A stretch of DNA of 64,000 nt, from assembly GCA_014338405.1 (NCBI GenBank), contig JTDE01000969.1, forward strand, positions 34,418-98,417, written 5' to 3'. Numbering within the stretch: position 1 is the stretch's first letter; each line of letters starts with the position of its first letter. The notes under the pieces were generated by a model that searched no databases, was not told the origin of the DNA, and saw only the letters and a list, made by a program, of their open reading frames with translations. This document shows, piece after piece, positions 25,601-33,970 of the stretch. Made by a program: the position numbers and the translations under genes. This DNA comes from Paragonimus skrjabini miyazakii (Eukaryota; Platyhelminthes; Trematoda; Plagiorchiida; Troglotrematidae).

Positions 25601-28600
25601 GTCTCATATGGAACAGAGCGATTGAGAGGATGTACGACCTAATCCATTGCGAAACACATGAAAACAGGTCACGTTGTTGACCCCACCAATTCGTTTCATG
25701 TGTTGTTGCGTAATAGGAATCCGAAGTTGCTTGAATTCTCCGAAGCTGTTTTAATCAATACTCACCGTTCGGTCCTGTGTGTGCATAAACTGTTGATTCA
25801 CGCAGTTTGTCTACCCTGGAACTGATAACAGTCCTTGTTTTGTGTAAACTCAATCGTTGATTGTTTCTATTGTTGTTGCTATCCACATGTCCTATATAAT
25901 CCAATGTTTTACGTTCGTGACTGAAGACAGTAAACGAAATGTTAACAACTAGTGACGTATATCTTCTATCGTTACTGGTAAACACAGCTTTAAAGTTAGT
26001 AAAGTTTTGAAGTTTGAGAGTCCATTCCTGACGATTGAAACGTACGGAAGTTAAATTGTACCAAGGCGCCGCTTAATATTATCAAGGAAAACAGCCGAAT
26101 AAGTGATAGGAGCATTACGTCAGCCAACAGGTGTAGCCTAACTACCGTACGGTTATATCTTGCCAATCCTATCTCCTGAAATCTTCTAACAACCCTGATA
26201 CAGCAAAATTGTGTGGTAAATATCTTCTGAATAACTTTACAACGACTAATGATTCTGAATGTTAGGAGTGATTCACAAGCGCTAGTAAAATAAATTATCA
26301 GTAATGAATACAGTGGGCCGGTAATACAAATTCTTCTGAAACAGCTGTCATTAGCTAGTGCTTATTTTCTTTCAGACATAAGGGTGACTACTTATCGAGC
26401 ATATGGAAGTATTTTGAAAATTCCGGAAGTTATCGATCCATATTAAACGGAAAATTTTAAACTCTACCATTGTTAAAATAACGTTTTGAGCGAAAGTGAC
26501 AAGGCTGTCTGCCTTATCAAAATATGCGACGAGACGTAATGTGGTTCGCGCAAGTGACCCTTTTTTTTCGGGTTCGTGAATGAGATTGATTCATATCGGA
26601 TTAGTTTGTCAAACGTGGATAAGTAGTTACAGACAGCACTCCTACAGAAAATTTGTCACGGGAAGCAAAGTGCTTAGAAATGTTCCGTTTGCACAGGATT
26701 ACTCTTGAAACACCACCACATGTACAGACGTACTGAAGTGAGCTTCTCGGCGTGTGGTAACACTCACTGATGTGACAATGAAACACAGATTAGCCAGCAA
26801 ATTAAACCTCAATGTGAAAAGCATGGAAAATATTTTTCGCAGGCTAAAAAAGACGGTTGTTAAGCGAAGTGAAAAATAAAAATTTGATGGAAGGTGCTAT
26901 CAAGACACTCGACAAAACTGACACACTTATGAGTAGTTTCATTTTTAATGAAATAGATTGTGATCGGTAGAAATATGCTAATAACCGGAACTCTTAAAAA
27001 AATAAAACGAAATATTTTGCTACTTTCAATTATTGAGGGCAGTGGTGAAGAATCTACGAGTTTGTTCGGATAAAATGTGATGTAATTCATAAGTTAGCAC
27101 ATAACTGACAAATTTTCAACGAACGCATTAACAGAAGAATCAGCCGTTCACGTACAAAAAACCGGAAACCGTGAAAAGAAATGCCTACGAAACGTCCACG
27201 CTAACTTGAACTACTGAATAAGTTTGCCCATTCAAGCTAACAAACCGACTTCCGTGAGGAATGTGGTTTTGGTCATGAAAGATAAGGAGGTGGTTTATAC
27301 TAACTTTTACGAATTTCTCTGTAAGGGACCTGTTGCATATTTAAAAAAAATGAGTCGTACAGAAATTGCCTGCTCATTTAGAATGTAGATACTTTTGATC
27401 ATAATGCGTTTTTCTGATATGCATAACAGACGTCCAGATGTTTCTCCTCAATCTATCAGTGTACTGATTTCCTTCACCAGCACATCCTGTAAATGTGAAT
27501 CACAGCGCCATAGTTTGGTTGAATAAAATACACTCAACCGTTATCCTGATCAATGATCGCAACCGACAACCAAGTTTTATTTGGTAGCCCTATTGGTATT
27601 TTGTAGTCGTAGTTATTTGTAAGCAACTATCGCCATCTTTCGGATAAATTAGGCTGAACAGAACCAGTAGGCCTCAGGAACTATTACTCAATTACTGTAT
27701 TGAGAGCATTTCAACAAACAATCCAGTTGATAATCAAGTTTTTTGATATCTGCGACCGCACACCCCGTTTTAAATAAAAAAAACGTCATCAGTAAGTTTT
27801 AAATGAAATCAAAAATGTTACTTGAAGGAAATCGGTAGGTTAAGCTCCTACAAGTGAAAAAAATGCGCCAGCGGAAACCTGACAGAAGTTTTTATGTTAT
27901 ATGCATGTATATATATATAGTAGAGTGCTGTTTAATAATGTGGCAGATACGATAATTTGGAAAAGTCCGAATTTCAACAATTCTAGGCATATTCTGGCCA
28001 CTCTGATGAGCTAAAGAACGGTTATTCAGCTAACTTTGTTTCAGTCGGATGATGTCCGCAAATGAAGTTCAATGTGTCCTGTGAGAAGTTTTGATACCGG
28101 ATGGGCCATAATCAAGCTGTTTGTTTACAGAGGTGATCCAAAACCTCATGGGTAGCATTTAGGAATTTGTTCATGTGAGATGTAGCGTTGTGCTAGCTTT
28201 AAGCTGAGAGTGAATTTTTTGAGCGTTAGTTTCGTAGGGAATGACCCATCAGGAGACTTCTAAAGTAACAAGATTTAATGGCGTTAGGGGTTTCCCAGAA
28301 TAGTAGGCCTATATCCGTAGGTTACCATTCTCAACACGCATTCTATCACTGGCCCACTGGAGAATGCCACATGAAACACATAAACCTCCATCGACGGAAG
28401 AAAATAGACGCGGAAATGGATTAGTGGGATTTTGTGCAGCTTCTTTTTAGGTTTTATCGTCGAAAATTCATAGCAATCCGTTTAAGCACTAAATTGTGCT
28501 TTGGTGAATAGTCTTCAGCCTATCGATTTGTTCATTTAGCCGCGTGAACATGGCCAAATCTACATGTGGGTTGAAAATGAAAATTGGAACTGTGTGCAGT

Positions 28601-31222
28601 AGAGTTAATGTTGAATAACGCTACATTCTTTGACTCATCAACAGTGTTCTGTACCTTACTCAACTAATGCTCATCTGGTTGAGAAAATAAAAGCAACCCG
28701 GTGTTGTCTGGCAACCATTTCACTAACCCATCCATTAGGTTTAGATTAGGTGAAGCGTTCGATCGGGCAGTTCATAATCACGAAACATTTGGTAGAGTGA
28801 CGACACACTGCCGGCGTTCAGTTCTCTATGAACCGAAATAAACACTGATCTTTGTCATCCTTATAAAAGTAGCTTGTTGTATGCCAGTTTGAAACTGAGC
28901 TTTCGTTCCACCTTCAGTCACAGCAATATCATCAGTTAGCAAGCATTTGTGCTTATGCAGTTGACTTCTGGAACTATTTCTCTCAACTTTGTCTATGGTG
29001 CCAGATGTAGGTACTTGGTGTCTTTTCAAACATGCCCAACTGGACTAAAAAATATGGTGCAGTAAACAGAGAAAGAATCGCGTGAAAAATGTATTGTGTT
29101 TTACGGGTAAAACAAGGGAATATGAGTCTTCGTTAACTTGCATTTGCTATTAATCTCAAAAGCCTCCCTCAGTGCATCCAAGCTATAACATAAAGGTAGG
29201 AATACAGACCTGGGTTTTCTTAGAGATCGGTTCAGGTTTATGGTTAAGATTTTTTGAGTTGACATGGATTTCTCAGAAAATTTACTAACTGATCCTACTG
29301 CTCTCCAAATCTCCATTTTCGCTTGTCATTTTCTTCAGCCTGTTACGCTATCTCTTATGGGAATCAACTGAATTATTCAACACTCTTGATTAAGTTTCAG
29401 GTCTCACTAAGAATGCAGTTACAATCTATTAGCCTGAAAGGATGATACATTGATAACAGTTATTCGCTGTGTAACGATTGACAACTTGTCAAAAACTAGT
29501 TCCAACACTGTCCTGTTATATTTGGTGGGATAAACTGAACTTGACGGAATGGAATCTGTAGGCATTATTCACCCCCATACTGAGTGACAAGCGTTTACTT
29601 ATTGAGTTTTTCATTTTCACGATGGGTTTGGATACTAAATGACAGAAAACCTGTCAAGTTTGCCAACGTTCTTTGTAGGTGCGCTACAAGCTAGAAACAT
29701 TGGGATTAACTATAATCTGTGATCGGATTGGGCGCATCATTGATTGGTAACCGTTGATAATGTCGGCAGATAACCTGCTGATCACACCTCGCAAACCTTC
29801 CAGATTGCCTGAGTGAAGGACAATGTCATAGTAACATATATTTTGACTGACTCGTCCAAGCTATGGTTATGGAAACATAAATCTAAATTACCAGTGGAAG
29901 TTGAAGAGATGGTGATAATAGCGTATCGGTCATTTTGAAATGCACAGCACAAGTCAGCATACAATGAGTCAGTCTGCAGCGAAACTGATTATTTTAGTGG
30001 TGTATAACTAATTGGGAGCAATTGTTTGCTTTCCAAACTTGTTGTTCCTGTGCATATAACGTAGTTGGTATTACACCGGCTAATGATACTGATATTTCGA
30101 GATAACATCAACTCGTAACACAAGTGTTATTGTTGCAGTGGAAAAATGAATTGACACGGAAAATAACGAATCGACGAGGCAAAGCTAACTGGCTTAGAGC
30201 AAGCTTTTGTGCAGAAATCGTAAGTACAATGTGATACAGATTTGGTGAAATTTCATTGATTTATACAGATTATGTGGCTTGGACGTCTACTGTATTATAA
30301 CGAAATGCAGTGTGTTATAAATTAAAAATATACAAAGGTTTACTAACACCAACAAACCGGCGAAACTTTACTTAGATCAAAGCTATTCTACATTGTTTGT
30401 GAATGCACAACCGTGATCGAACTAGCCGAGTTCAGGCTTATGTGACGGTTAACGTCTCATTTCTCATACATTCTAACAGGTATCAAACGAAGAACTGGTA
30501 TGGAGTTGAACTGATAAAGAATCTCCGTACACCGCACAGGAGCAAAACGTTTTGCACAAGTGGCGAATGAAATGGCGTATTTTTATTCTTCCTTTGAAGT
30601 TATTACATGGGATGTGAACTTATGCAACCAATTTAAACTTACCGGTTAACCGTGGACAGGTCAAGTTATCGATAAGTTTTCCATTTGCAATATCGACTGC
30701 TGATAATTTGTAGGTAGTCTGCAGACGAAGCAAAGCCTCAGCTGCTCCACTCAGGTCATTATCTCCGGGCAACATACTTGTGTGTTCTTCTACTCGAGCT
30801 CGTACCTTGGCTAGCTGTTCTTTGTCCACTGACAATGAACCATCCTCCTTCTGTTCATCGGTGTTCTCTTCGGCATGACCATCGAGCAGTGAGAGCAACT
30901 CCGTTTTCCAATTCAGGGCTAGGCGTCGAACAGTCAAGTAGGCGTTCACAGGGTTGCCGAAGAAATCCTCTGGATCTTGAACTAATTTTGGCACAAGTCC
31001 ATCCGTCGCAAGACGTTTGGCCACACGGCGAATTCGATCCAGTCGAGCTTCTTCCAAATCTATATAGGTTTCTAAATCTGCCGCAAGCTGCTGCCCGACC
31101 TGTAAGGCCTTGTTCAATTCACTGATTGCAGTGTAGTACTCGGCATTAGATTGCAGACATAACAGGAGTAGAGAAAATAGAATTACTGGCAGTAAACTGG
31201 GTGTGCGATAAAAGTTGCGCAT
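1420..31222 (-). CDS. P4HA: Prolyl 4-hydroxylase subunit alpha, nine-exon gene (gene-level entry)
   Basis: Join, in transcript order on the minus strand: 31222-30643, 21198-20939, 15147-15096, 14998-14903, 14111-13876, 7204-7134, 4092-3939, 1862-1800, 1677-1420. The total is 1770 nt including TAG, or 589 residues. All eight introns are GT..AG and every phase matches. The enzyme is the catalytic subunit of ER collagen prolyl 4-hydroxylase, which uses 2-oxoglutarate, O2, Fe(II) and ascorbate and pairs with PDI. Layout: signal peptide 1-27, P4Ha N-terminal domain about 28-190, TPR-like substrate-binding domain about 194-320, catalytic domain about 334-589. Fe ligands are H478, D480 and H548, and the 2-oxoglutarate lysine is K558. 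Cysteine pairs expected from the family are C345/C361 and C551/C576. Sequons are N186, N289 and N357. It is somewhat longer than the roughly 515-residue vertebrate mature chain, with an acidic insert near 117-130 and a Lys/Glu-rich insert near 225-260. Introns (in order) are about 9.44, 5.79, 0.10, 0.79, 6.67, 3.04, 2.08 and 0.12 kb. Family and active-site calls are strong. Exact ends rest on splice consensus, without transcripts. Confidence 0.95.
1800..1862 (-). CDS. P4HA: P4HA exon 8: GNRIAT block
   Basis: This 63-nt exon encodes residues 484-504. It holds NGNRIATIIFY, equivalent to the family block GNRIAT.L.Y. The acceptor is TTTAACAG|AAA and the donor is TAT|GTAAGT. It is phase 0 at both ends and is followed by a 122-bp intron. 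Confidence 0.93.
1863..3938 (-). other. P4HA intron 7, no gene or recognised repeat
   Basis: This 2.1-kb intron is bounded by GTAAGT and CAG. Its open frames (for example 2377-2577 and 3227-3415, plus strand) show no family resemblance. Confidence 0.6.
3939..4092 (-). CDS. P4HA: P4HA exon 7: Fe(II)-binding HxD motif
   Basis: This exon encodes residues 433-483 after completing S432. RIHALTGLSMETSEDLQVGN leads into YGIGGYYAPHFDFGR, which holds the first two iron ligands H478 and D480 of the double-stranded beta-helix. The acceptor is TTTGACAG|T and the donor is AGA|GTAAGT. Open frame continues on both sides, but that is intron: the phases of exons 6 and 8 fix the borders. Confidence 0.95.
4093..7133 (-). 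other. P4HA intron 6, nothing recognised
   Basis: This 3.0-kb intron is AT-rich apart from a more GC-rich stretch at about 5590-5900 that could be an old repeat. I found no partner for that stretch in this window. Confidence 0.5.
7134..7204 (-). CDS. P4HA: P4HA exon 6: strand leading to the active site
   Basis: This 71-nt exon encodes residues 409-431 (it begins LRRATVKNPVTGKLE and ends AYYRTSK) plus two bases of codon S432. It matches 'L.RAtV.n..TG......yR.SksaWL' of the family and sits between 6.7-kb and 3.0-kb introns. The acceptor is TCACAG|CTA and the donor is AAAAG|GTAAGA. Its AG plus the T of exon 7 rebuilds the serine of SAWL. Confidence 0.92.
9808..10011 (+). repeat. Unclassified repeat, copy 1 (partner at 16315-16510)
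   Basis: This stretch shares a run of ordered blocks with 16315-16510: a 'TACA.A..C...G.TCTG.AA..TCACCAAG' block, AAACACTGTTT, TCACCAAG.AAACT, and a final block like 'TTG.AAAAG.TTAGG..A..TT.CATCC' then AGAATC.GTAA. The two copies are clearly diverged. It directly abuts the first recognisable gypsy codons at 10012, so it may be part of that element or an older host repeat. Confidence 0.5.
10012..11908 (+). pseudogene. Ty3/gypsy pol remnant: RT thumb, RNase H, H2C2 integrase
   Basis: One reading frame runs the whole length. Its first codons, FPTPKSKRQLRCFLGMVGY, are the gypsy RT thumb. RNase H follows with TMSLDSSDIG (Asp codon at 10261), TTEKECLAIVWALEKWR, FHVETDHKSL and NEVPDALSRP. The integrase has an H2C2 finger (VHMGRERVCELL to ACPNC), IDIFGPLP (first Asp), ITDQGP (second Asp) and YHPQTNGLTKRFNRT, where the catalytic Glu is Lys (codon 11377-11379). 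Seven stops interrupt the frame (10885, 11080, 11311, 11338, 11428, 11569, 11599) with no frameshift. Gag, protease and most of the RT are missing. It is dead by both truncation and nonsense. Confidence 0.9.
11909..12434 (+). mobile_element. 3' LTR of the gypsy remnant
   Basis: The LTR starts TGTGGTGGACTG directly after a purine-rich tract (AAAGGAGGGGCGAG) that fits a polypurine tract. It carries ACAATAAAGA followed by TGTGCTTTATTGGA, a poly(A) signal in a partly self-complementary context, and fades out after CCTTTTCGCTA near 12431. Limits come from matching the complete solo LTR at 52470-52976 (minus). The expected CA end has decayed here to GA. The 5' LTR is not in the window. Confidence 0.85.
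13876..14111 (-). CDS. P4HA: P4HA exon 5: catalytic domain, N-terminal part
   Basis: This exon encodes residues 330-408. It carries the hallmark YQALCRGE (C345) and TYCRY (C361), the conserved disulfide-forming pair that follows the linker. KIGPVKEEILHPNPKIV and PSEIDRIQKLASPR then lead into the beta-strand core. An NTT sequon is at N357. I chose the acceptor ATAG|CT at 14111 over AAAG|TTT at 14100 because only the former fits the exon 4 phase. The donor is AGA|GTAAGT. Confidence 0.93.
14112..14902 (-). other. P4HA intron 4 with assembly gap
   Basis: This 0.8-kb intron includes 100 Ns at 14491-14590, a round number that suggests a placeholder of unknown true length. No coding signal was seen in the sequenced part. 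Confidence 0.7.
14491..14590. other. Assembly gap, 100 N
   Basis: Exactly 100 Ns inside P4HA intron 4. The flanks share no obvious overlap. The coding phase across this intron (exon 4 to exon 5) is intact, so no exon needs to be hidden here. Confidence 0.95.
14903..14998 (-). CDS. P4HA: P4HA exon 4: end of TPR-like domain and linker
   Basis: This exon completes D298 and encodes residues 299-329, starting PNHRRSMDNEEFYRDRIQRG and ending in a proline-rich linker GPVPPPK. The DPNHRR..DN..FY segment matches 'dP.H.ra..N..yy' that closes the substrate-binding domain. The acceptor is TTTCAG|AT and the donor is AAAAG|GTACAC, a weaker donor than the other exons have. The single carried base pairs correctly with exon 5, which decided the exon 5 start. 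Confidence 0.9.
15096..15147 (-). CDS. P4HA: P4HA exon 3: TPR helix
   Basis: This short exon is only 52 nt. It encodes residues 281-297 (QGRYAEALNVTRLILEQ) plus one base of codon 298. The QG..AEAL...r.iLEqDP.H pattern is the second TPR-like helix pair of the P4HA substrate-binding domain. The acceptor is TTGACAG|CAA and the donor is CAAG|GTAAGC. The intron after it is only 97 bp. It contains a sequon at N289. Confidence 0.9.
16315..16510 (+). repeat. Unclassified repeat, copy 2 (partner at 9808-10011)
   Basis: Same ordered blocks as copy 1, including AAACACTGTTTGG, TTCACCAAGGAAACT and GAGAATCCGTAATG. There are no gypsy pol codons next to this copy. That argues the repeat can exist on its own. 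Confidence 0.5.
17355..17510 (-). repeat. tRNA-derived SINE family, copy 1
   Basis: On the minus strand this reads CAGCACAGTGGTTTCTTCAT (box A region), then ACTCCTGCC-type decayed box B sequence, then the SINE body with a TCGAGTCTA-like block (here CGGGTCTAACACTTCTTTTC). It matches the order of blocks in the best copy, 33749-33970. Confidence 0.6.
17783..17998 (+). repeat. tRNA-derived SINE family, copy 2
   Basis: It starts CATGCCCAGTGTGTAC, then AATGGCACAGTACTCAACAC (decayed box A), TTTAACTCCAGCC (decayed box B), ATGACAAGGATATGCACTAA, ACTCAAGTCTAACGCTT, GGGTCGACTGAAGAGTCTTT and GAATGCAACAGCT, ending TAATGTTCAA. It is a nearly full-length copy inside P4HA intron 2. Confidence 0.75.
19871..19970 (-). 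repeat. tRNA-derived SINE family, copy 3 (partial)
   Basis: The minus-strand middle part of the SINE: the reverse complement of ACTAGACTCGAATTTACTCT and GATTAGTGCATGTC corresponds to the ATGCACTAATGA...AACTCGAGTCTAG section, followed by CTTGTCAC. The tail and 5' end are lost. Confidence 0.55.
20939..21198 (-). CDS. P4HA: P4HA exon 2: start of peptide-substrate-binding (TPR-like) domain
   Basis: This exon completes codon 194 and encodes residues 195-280. It opens with SQCLNLGQQAYELGEFARAE, matching the family block 'eC..LG..AY..gDy..A..W', and ends with EILDHLAYSLGR, matching the start of the next helix pair. In between, about residues 224-265, is a Lys/Glu/Gln-rich segment longer than in vertebrate P4HA. 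The acceptor is CATAAG|CT and the donor is AGA|GTGAGA. The phases fit exon 1 (one base carried) and exon 3 (phase 0). Confidence 0.93.
25438..25611 (-). mobile_element. tRNA-derived SINE-like insertion inside the Penelope endonuclease
   Basis: 174 bp flanked by exact 12-bp direct repeats AACAGAGCGATT (25426-25437 and 25612-25623), a target-site duplication. The minus strand begins CCATATGAGACAGTGGGACG, contains a tRNA-like region and ends GTTGGGTCTCATCTAA. The ends also share a 7-bp inverted match (ATGAGAC). The length of the duplication fits retrotransposition driven by a LINE or PLE. The family differs from the other SINEs in this window. Confidence 0.8.
25467..25546 (-). tRNA. tRNA-like pseudogene within the insertion
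   Basis: The acceptor strands GGCTTCG and CAAAGCC pair at 6 of 7 positions. Box A is present as TAGCTCAACTGGTAGAACG. The T arm is perfect: GCTGG, loop TTCGAAT, CCAGC, with box B GGTTCGAATCC. The anticodon arm is poor: no 5-bp stem with a 7-nt loop and U33 is convincing. I read it as a tRNA-derived Pol III promoter and not as a working tRNA. Confidence 0.7.
30643..31222 (-). CDS. P4HA: P4HA exon 1: signal peptide and N-terminal domain
   Basis: This exon encodes residues 1-193 plus the first base of codon 194. I chose the ATG at 31222 because it gives a classic signal peptide: basic MRNFYRT, a hydrophobic run LLPVILFSLLLLCL, then SNA before EYYTAISELNKAL, the conserved start of the mature P4Ha_N domain. 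The frame stays open upstream to 31342, but that stretch does not look coding. Further family marks are VQDPEDFFGNPVNAYLTVRR, LALNW and AAEALLRLQTTYKLS. The donor is CCG|GTAAGT. Upstream, a pyrimidine-rich tract ending in CAG (near 31250) could be a 5' UTR acceptor or spliced-leader acceptor, which is speculative. Confidence 0.95.
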
Positions 31223-33640
31223 GATGGCTGTTTGGTTTAGGACAGCCAGACGACTGAGACGGTTTGGCGCAGGAACGAAAAGCGAAATTCCCGAGATCGA
31301 CAGATGGACACACGACATATTGGAAACAAGACAGACACCCAAGTTTCCTAGCGGCGTTAATGCTATCCGACCGAAATCGATTAGTCACAGTGATTTTCTT
31401 GGGAGGATCTAGGTGTGTGCAAGTTATCATTCGGCTACACAAAATTGATTGGATGGTGGTGGAAAGTTGTGGGACTAGGCGTAAAGCAACGAATTATCTA
31501 TGTTGTTGAAATGGTAGCGGTGTCATAAATGGTGTGCATGCGGCAACCATTATCTCGAAACCCTTAGTTTAGACATATTGAGGGTGAAACTACGTCATCA
31601 AACGGCGAGCAAAGTTTGCTTAGTGTTTCGTGCTAAGTAGCAGAACGGGCGAAAAAAATTGAGATAAATTCGTATTATTCGTGCGGTCAGTCGCAAAGGT
31701 ATAAGGTGTACAAAGATGATCGACCGATTGACACATTGTCAGATAAATATTGGAACTTGGTTTCTTGAAACAAGCAACAACTAGGTTAGGAACGCCAATG
31801 CAAGCGTAGGGTAGCGGTTGAGTTCACTTGAGTGCACGGCACAAAATTTGATAAGCTGTAGCTATAGTCTTATATGAGCACAAGACGTTCCACTCGGTTG
31901 CGCACTGTGAAACACTCAGTGGCTGACATAATGTCGTTTTCTATCTGATATAAGCTATGTTGCGTAACATGACAACTGACGATTGCTAAGATAATTAGCT
32001 GATCAGATTAGCCACTCCAATAACTACTCTGTGTGCAATTTCGGCGTATTCTTCACTGCAGCTGCAGGTTGGACGATAAACTCCGAAATCATTGAAACAT
32101 CAGGGACAGGTTCACCGATTGCTAGTCAGCATTTGCAGTACACGCGTTTGCACGACATCAGTGGGGGGGCGAAAGAAAGTGGAATAAATTTCCATCTATA
32201 TTAATCCCCAACAGACCAATGACTTCAGTAAATGTACAGAGTGATTCTCCCACTCTTGAACTTCACAGGTTTGACCTGCTACTAATCTATTTTGAACAAA
32301 GTTATAGGTCAATATTAATTAGCACAAGGTAACTGACTCGAAACTGACGTGTATAGAAGTGCGGTTCTATTTTCAATTAATAGGATTTCTACGTACAAGA
32401 AATAACTTCGCTGAATTCATCGCCCAGGTTACATTTGTCAAAACAGCAATCATTCCGAGCTCATTGAAAATCCGTTTAAAAATCATGAAAAGCATCTTCA
32501 CCGACTAAAGTGTTTTCGATAAACTTTCCACTTTGCTTGGCATGATTGCGTAAAACAAAGTGACGGGTTTGAATGTTGAAAAATTAATGAGGGGGAAATG
32601 TGATTGAAAAAATGATGAACAACACTACTCTGTGGTCAGGAACACAAACGGAATCGGTCTTAGGTTGTCAGTGTCATTCGGTTGAGCGGTCACGTTTGGC
32701 CAAAGAAGCCCCAGGGTTTGAACGAATTATTTATGCACACACAAATTTGGCTAACGTAGTTGGATTGCGACCGCCTCGGCTATCGACAGAATGCGGCATT
32801 CACACTGGTAGCCGGTACGGGACAGACGGTAGGAAATGCTTTCTTCATGTTTGGGTGTTGATCAGAATCGATCAGATTGACCCAACCTATGAAACAATTT
32901 GTGCCCCTCCCGCTCTCCCAGTCCGATACTGACAGTCCAGGACCGACTCCGTTTGTGATCATAGCAATAGCGTAGTATTGTCAATAATTTGTTCAACCAT
33001 ATTTTCCCCTCAGTATTTTTTAACATTCTAATCCGTCACGTAGTGTGATGTGATCTTATTAGCCAAAGAGGAAAATTTATCGAAATCAGTTTGTTCGCTG
33101 ATAAATTGTCTTTCATTTTTCATAGATTATTTGGTCTTCCATTTTAGCAAGCTATTTTTCACGCTCTTGTACCTGACTGAACATGACGTTTCGGTGACCT
33201 TAGGAGATACTCGGTCATTCTATAGAGAACGACGTGCTTATTGACTGACCACATTAATTTCCATATAGAGTAGTTTCAGTCTGTTAGATGAAGAATATTT
33301 TTGAAAGTAGACGTTTTGAAAGAAGAATTTTTGGTTTGTAAAGTTTTTATTGTGACTGAAAAGTTTACCTGCTTCTAGTCGACCTAGTAAAAGCTTACGC
33401 AGATATCGAAATATCGTGAGGGGATCTTGGTTCCCTGCTGCACTCTAACTGTTCGATCTTACAAGAAGTCAATCGTCAAATTCCAACCTGTTGGTAACGA
33501 TTGACTTCCGTTAGATAGTAGAAAGTGCCATGAAAAAATAGTTCCGGGTGTATGAGTGGTAGTTGACACTGCTCCACCAACAGGAAAGTAAGCAGAACTA
33601 ACAATAAAAAGTACTGATCATTAATAGAGGACTTGGGTTT
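31223..33640. other. Upstream region of P4HA, no gene seen
   Basis: It contains the P4HA 5' flank and whatever promoter it uses. No TATA box or other element stands out. A GC-richer stretch at 32640-32960 could be an old repeat, but I found no second copy in the window. Confidence 0.5.
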
Positions 33641-33644
33641 CCAT

Positions 33645-33735
33645 GTAGATTGAACATCACCCAAAATTGATCGTAGCTGTCGCATTCACATTGACTTTCC
33701 AGTCGTTCCCTTTCAAAAATAAGTACCAGACTCAT
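33645..33735 (-). repeat. tRNA-derived SINE family, copy 4 (3' half)
   Basis: The minus-strand tail half of the SINE: the reverse complement of TAGATTGAACATCACCC, TAGCTGTCGCATTC, CAGTCGTTCCCTTTC and GTACCAGACTC. It lies head-to-head with copy 5, so the tails point outward. Confidence 0.75.
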
Positions 33736-33748
33736 ATATGATAATCCG

Positions 33749-33970
33749 GTTATGCCCAATGTGAAGTCAATGGCACAGTGGTAAACACGGTTGCCTCATG
33801 AACAGTGTGGCCGTGGTTCCAGTCCTGGCAGTGACAAGGACATGCATTAATGACGAGCTCTAATGAGAGCGAAACTCGAGTCTATTGCTTCTTTTCGAAG
33901 TGAGCCGACTAGAAATGCTATGGGAATGCGACAGCTGCGACCAATTGTGGGTGATGTTCAATCTATATGA
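33749..33970 (+). repeat. tRNA-derived SINE family, copy 5 (best copy, boxes A and B intact)
   Basis: It starts GGTTATGCCCAATGTG. Box A TGGCACAGTGG is at 33771-33781. Box B GGTTCCAGTCC is at 33815-33825, one base from the consensus GGTTCGANNCC, and the A-to-B spacing is 44 bp start to start, right for a tRNA-derived Pol III promoter. The body contains GTGACAAGGACATGCATTAA, GAGCGAAACTCGAGTCTA, GCTATGGGAATGCGACAGCT and GTGGGTGATGTTCAATC, then an A-rich end ACAATAAAAAG. I cannot name the family. Confidence 0.8.

Larger units (their letters stand above)
25251..25825 (+). pseudogene. Penelope-like element C-terminus: GIY-YIG endonuclease, split by a SINE-like insertion
   Basis: Before the insertion the frame reads HVIYQLTCSCGDVYIGRIDR then RQRMAEHVPKWL. 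This is the Penelope GIY-YIG signature (Y.LTC.C..VYIG...R.l.qR..EH). After the insertion the same frame resumes as SIAKHMKTGHVVD, SFHVLLRNRN, LLEFSEAVLINTH and ends LCVHKLLIHAVCLPWN then TGA at 25823-25825, the usual 'EA..I....p.LC.q......l.LPW' tail. If the inserted DNA is removed, the frame is kept with one TAA just before SIAKHM. The upstream RT is absent, so this is a 5'-truncated copy. Confidence 0.85.
21199..30642 (-). other. P4HA intron 1, 9.4 kb
   Basis: The largest intron. It contains the Penelope-like endonuclease remnant with its tRNA-derived insertion (25251-25825). Elsewhere, 21199-25250 and 25830-30642, I see AT-rich sequence with no recognisable gene. A short (AT)n run with an ATGCATGTATATATATATAG core lies near 27900. 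Confidence 0.7.

Noticed and set aside
25900..25945. Hammerhead ribozyme after the Penelope endonuclease (CTGAAGA...GAAA)
   Set aside because: The CTGAAGA and GAAA boxes are present, but the 8 nt between them cannot form stem II and no stems I or III are convincing.
30778..31125. 115-codon plus-strand frame opposite P4HA exon 1
   Set aside because: It is the shadow of a real coding exon on the minus strand. The amino-acid pattern is unlike a protein and no start or splice context supports it.
31222..31342. Upstream in-frame start for P4HA at 31342
   Set aside because: It would bury the signal peptide 40 residues inside the protein. The ATG at 31222 gives a proper signal peptide and the expected mature start.
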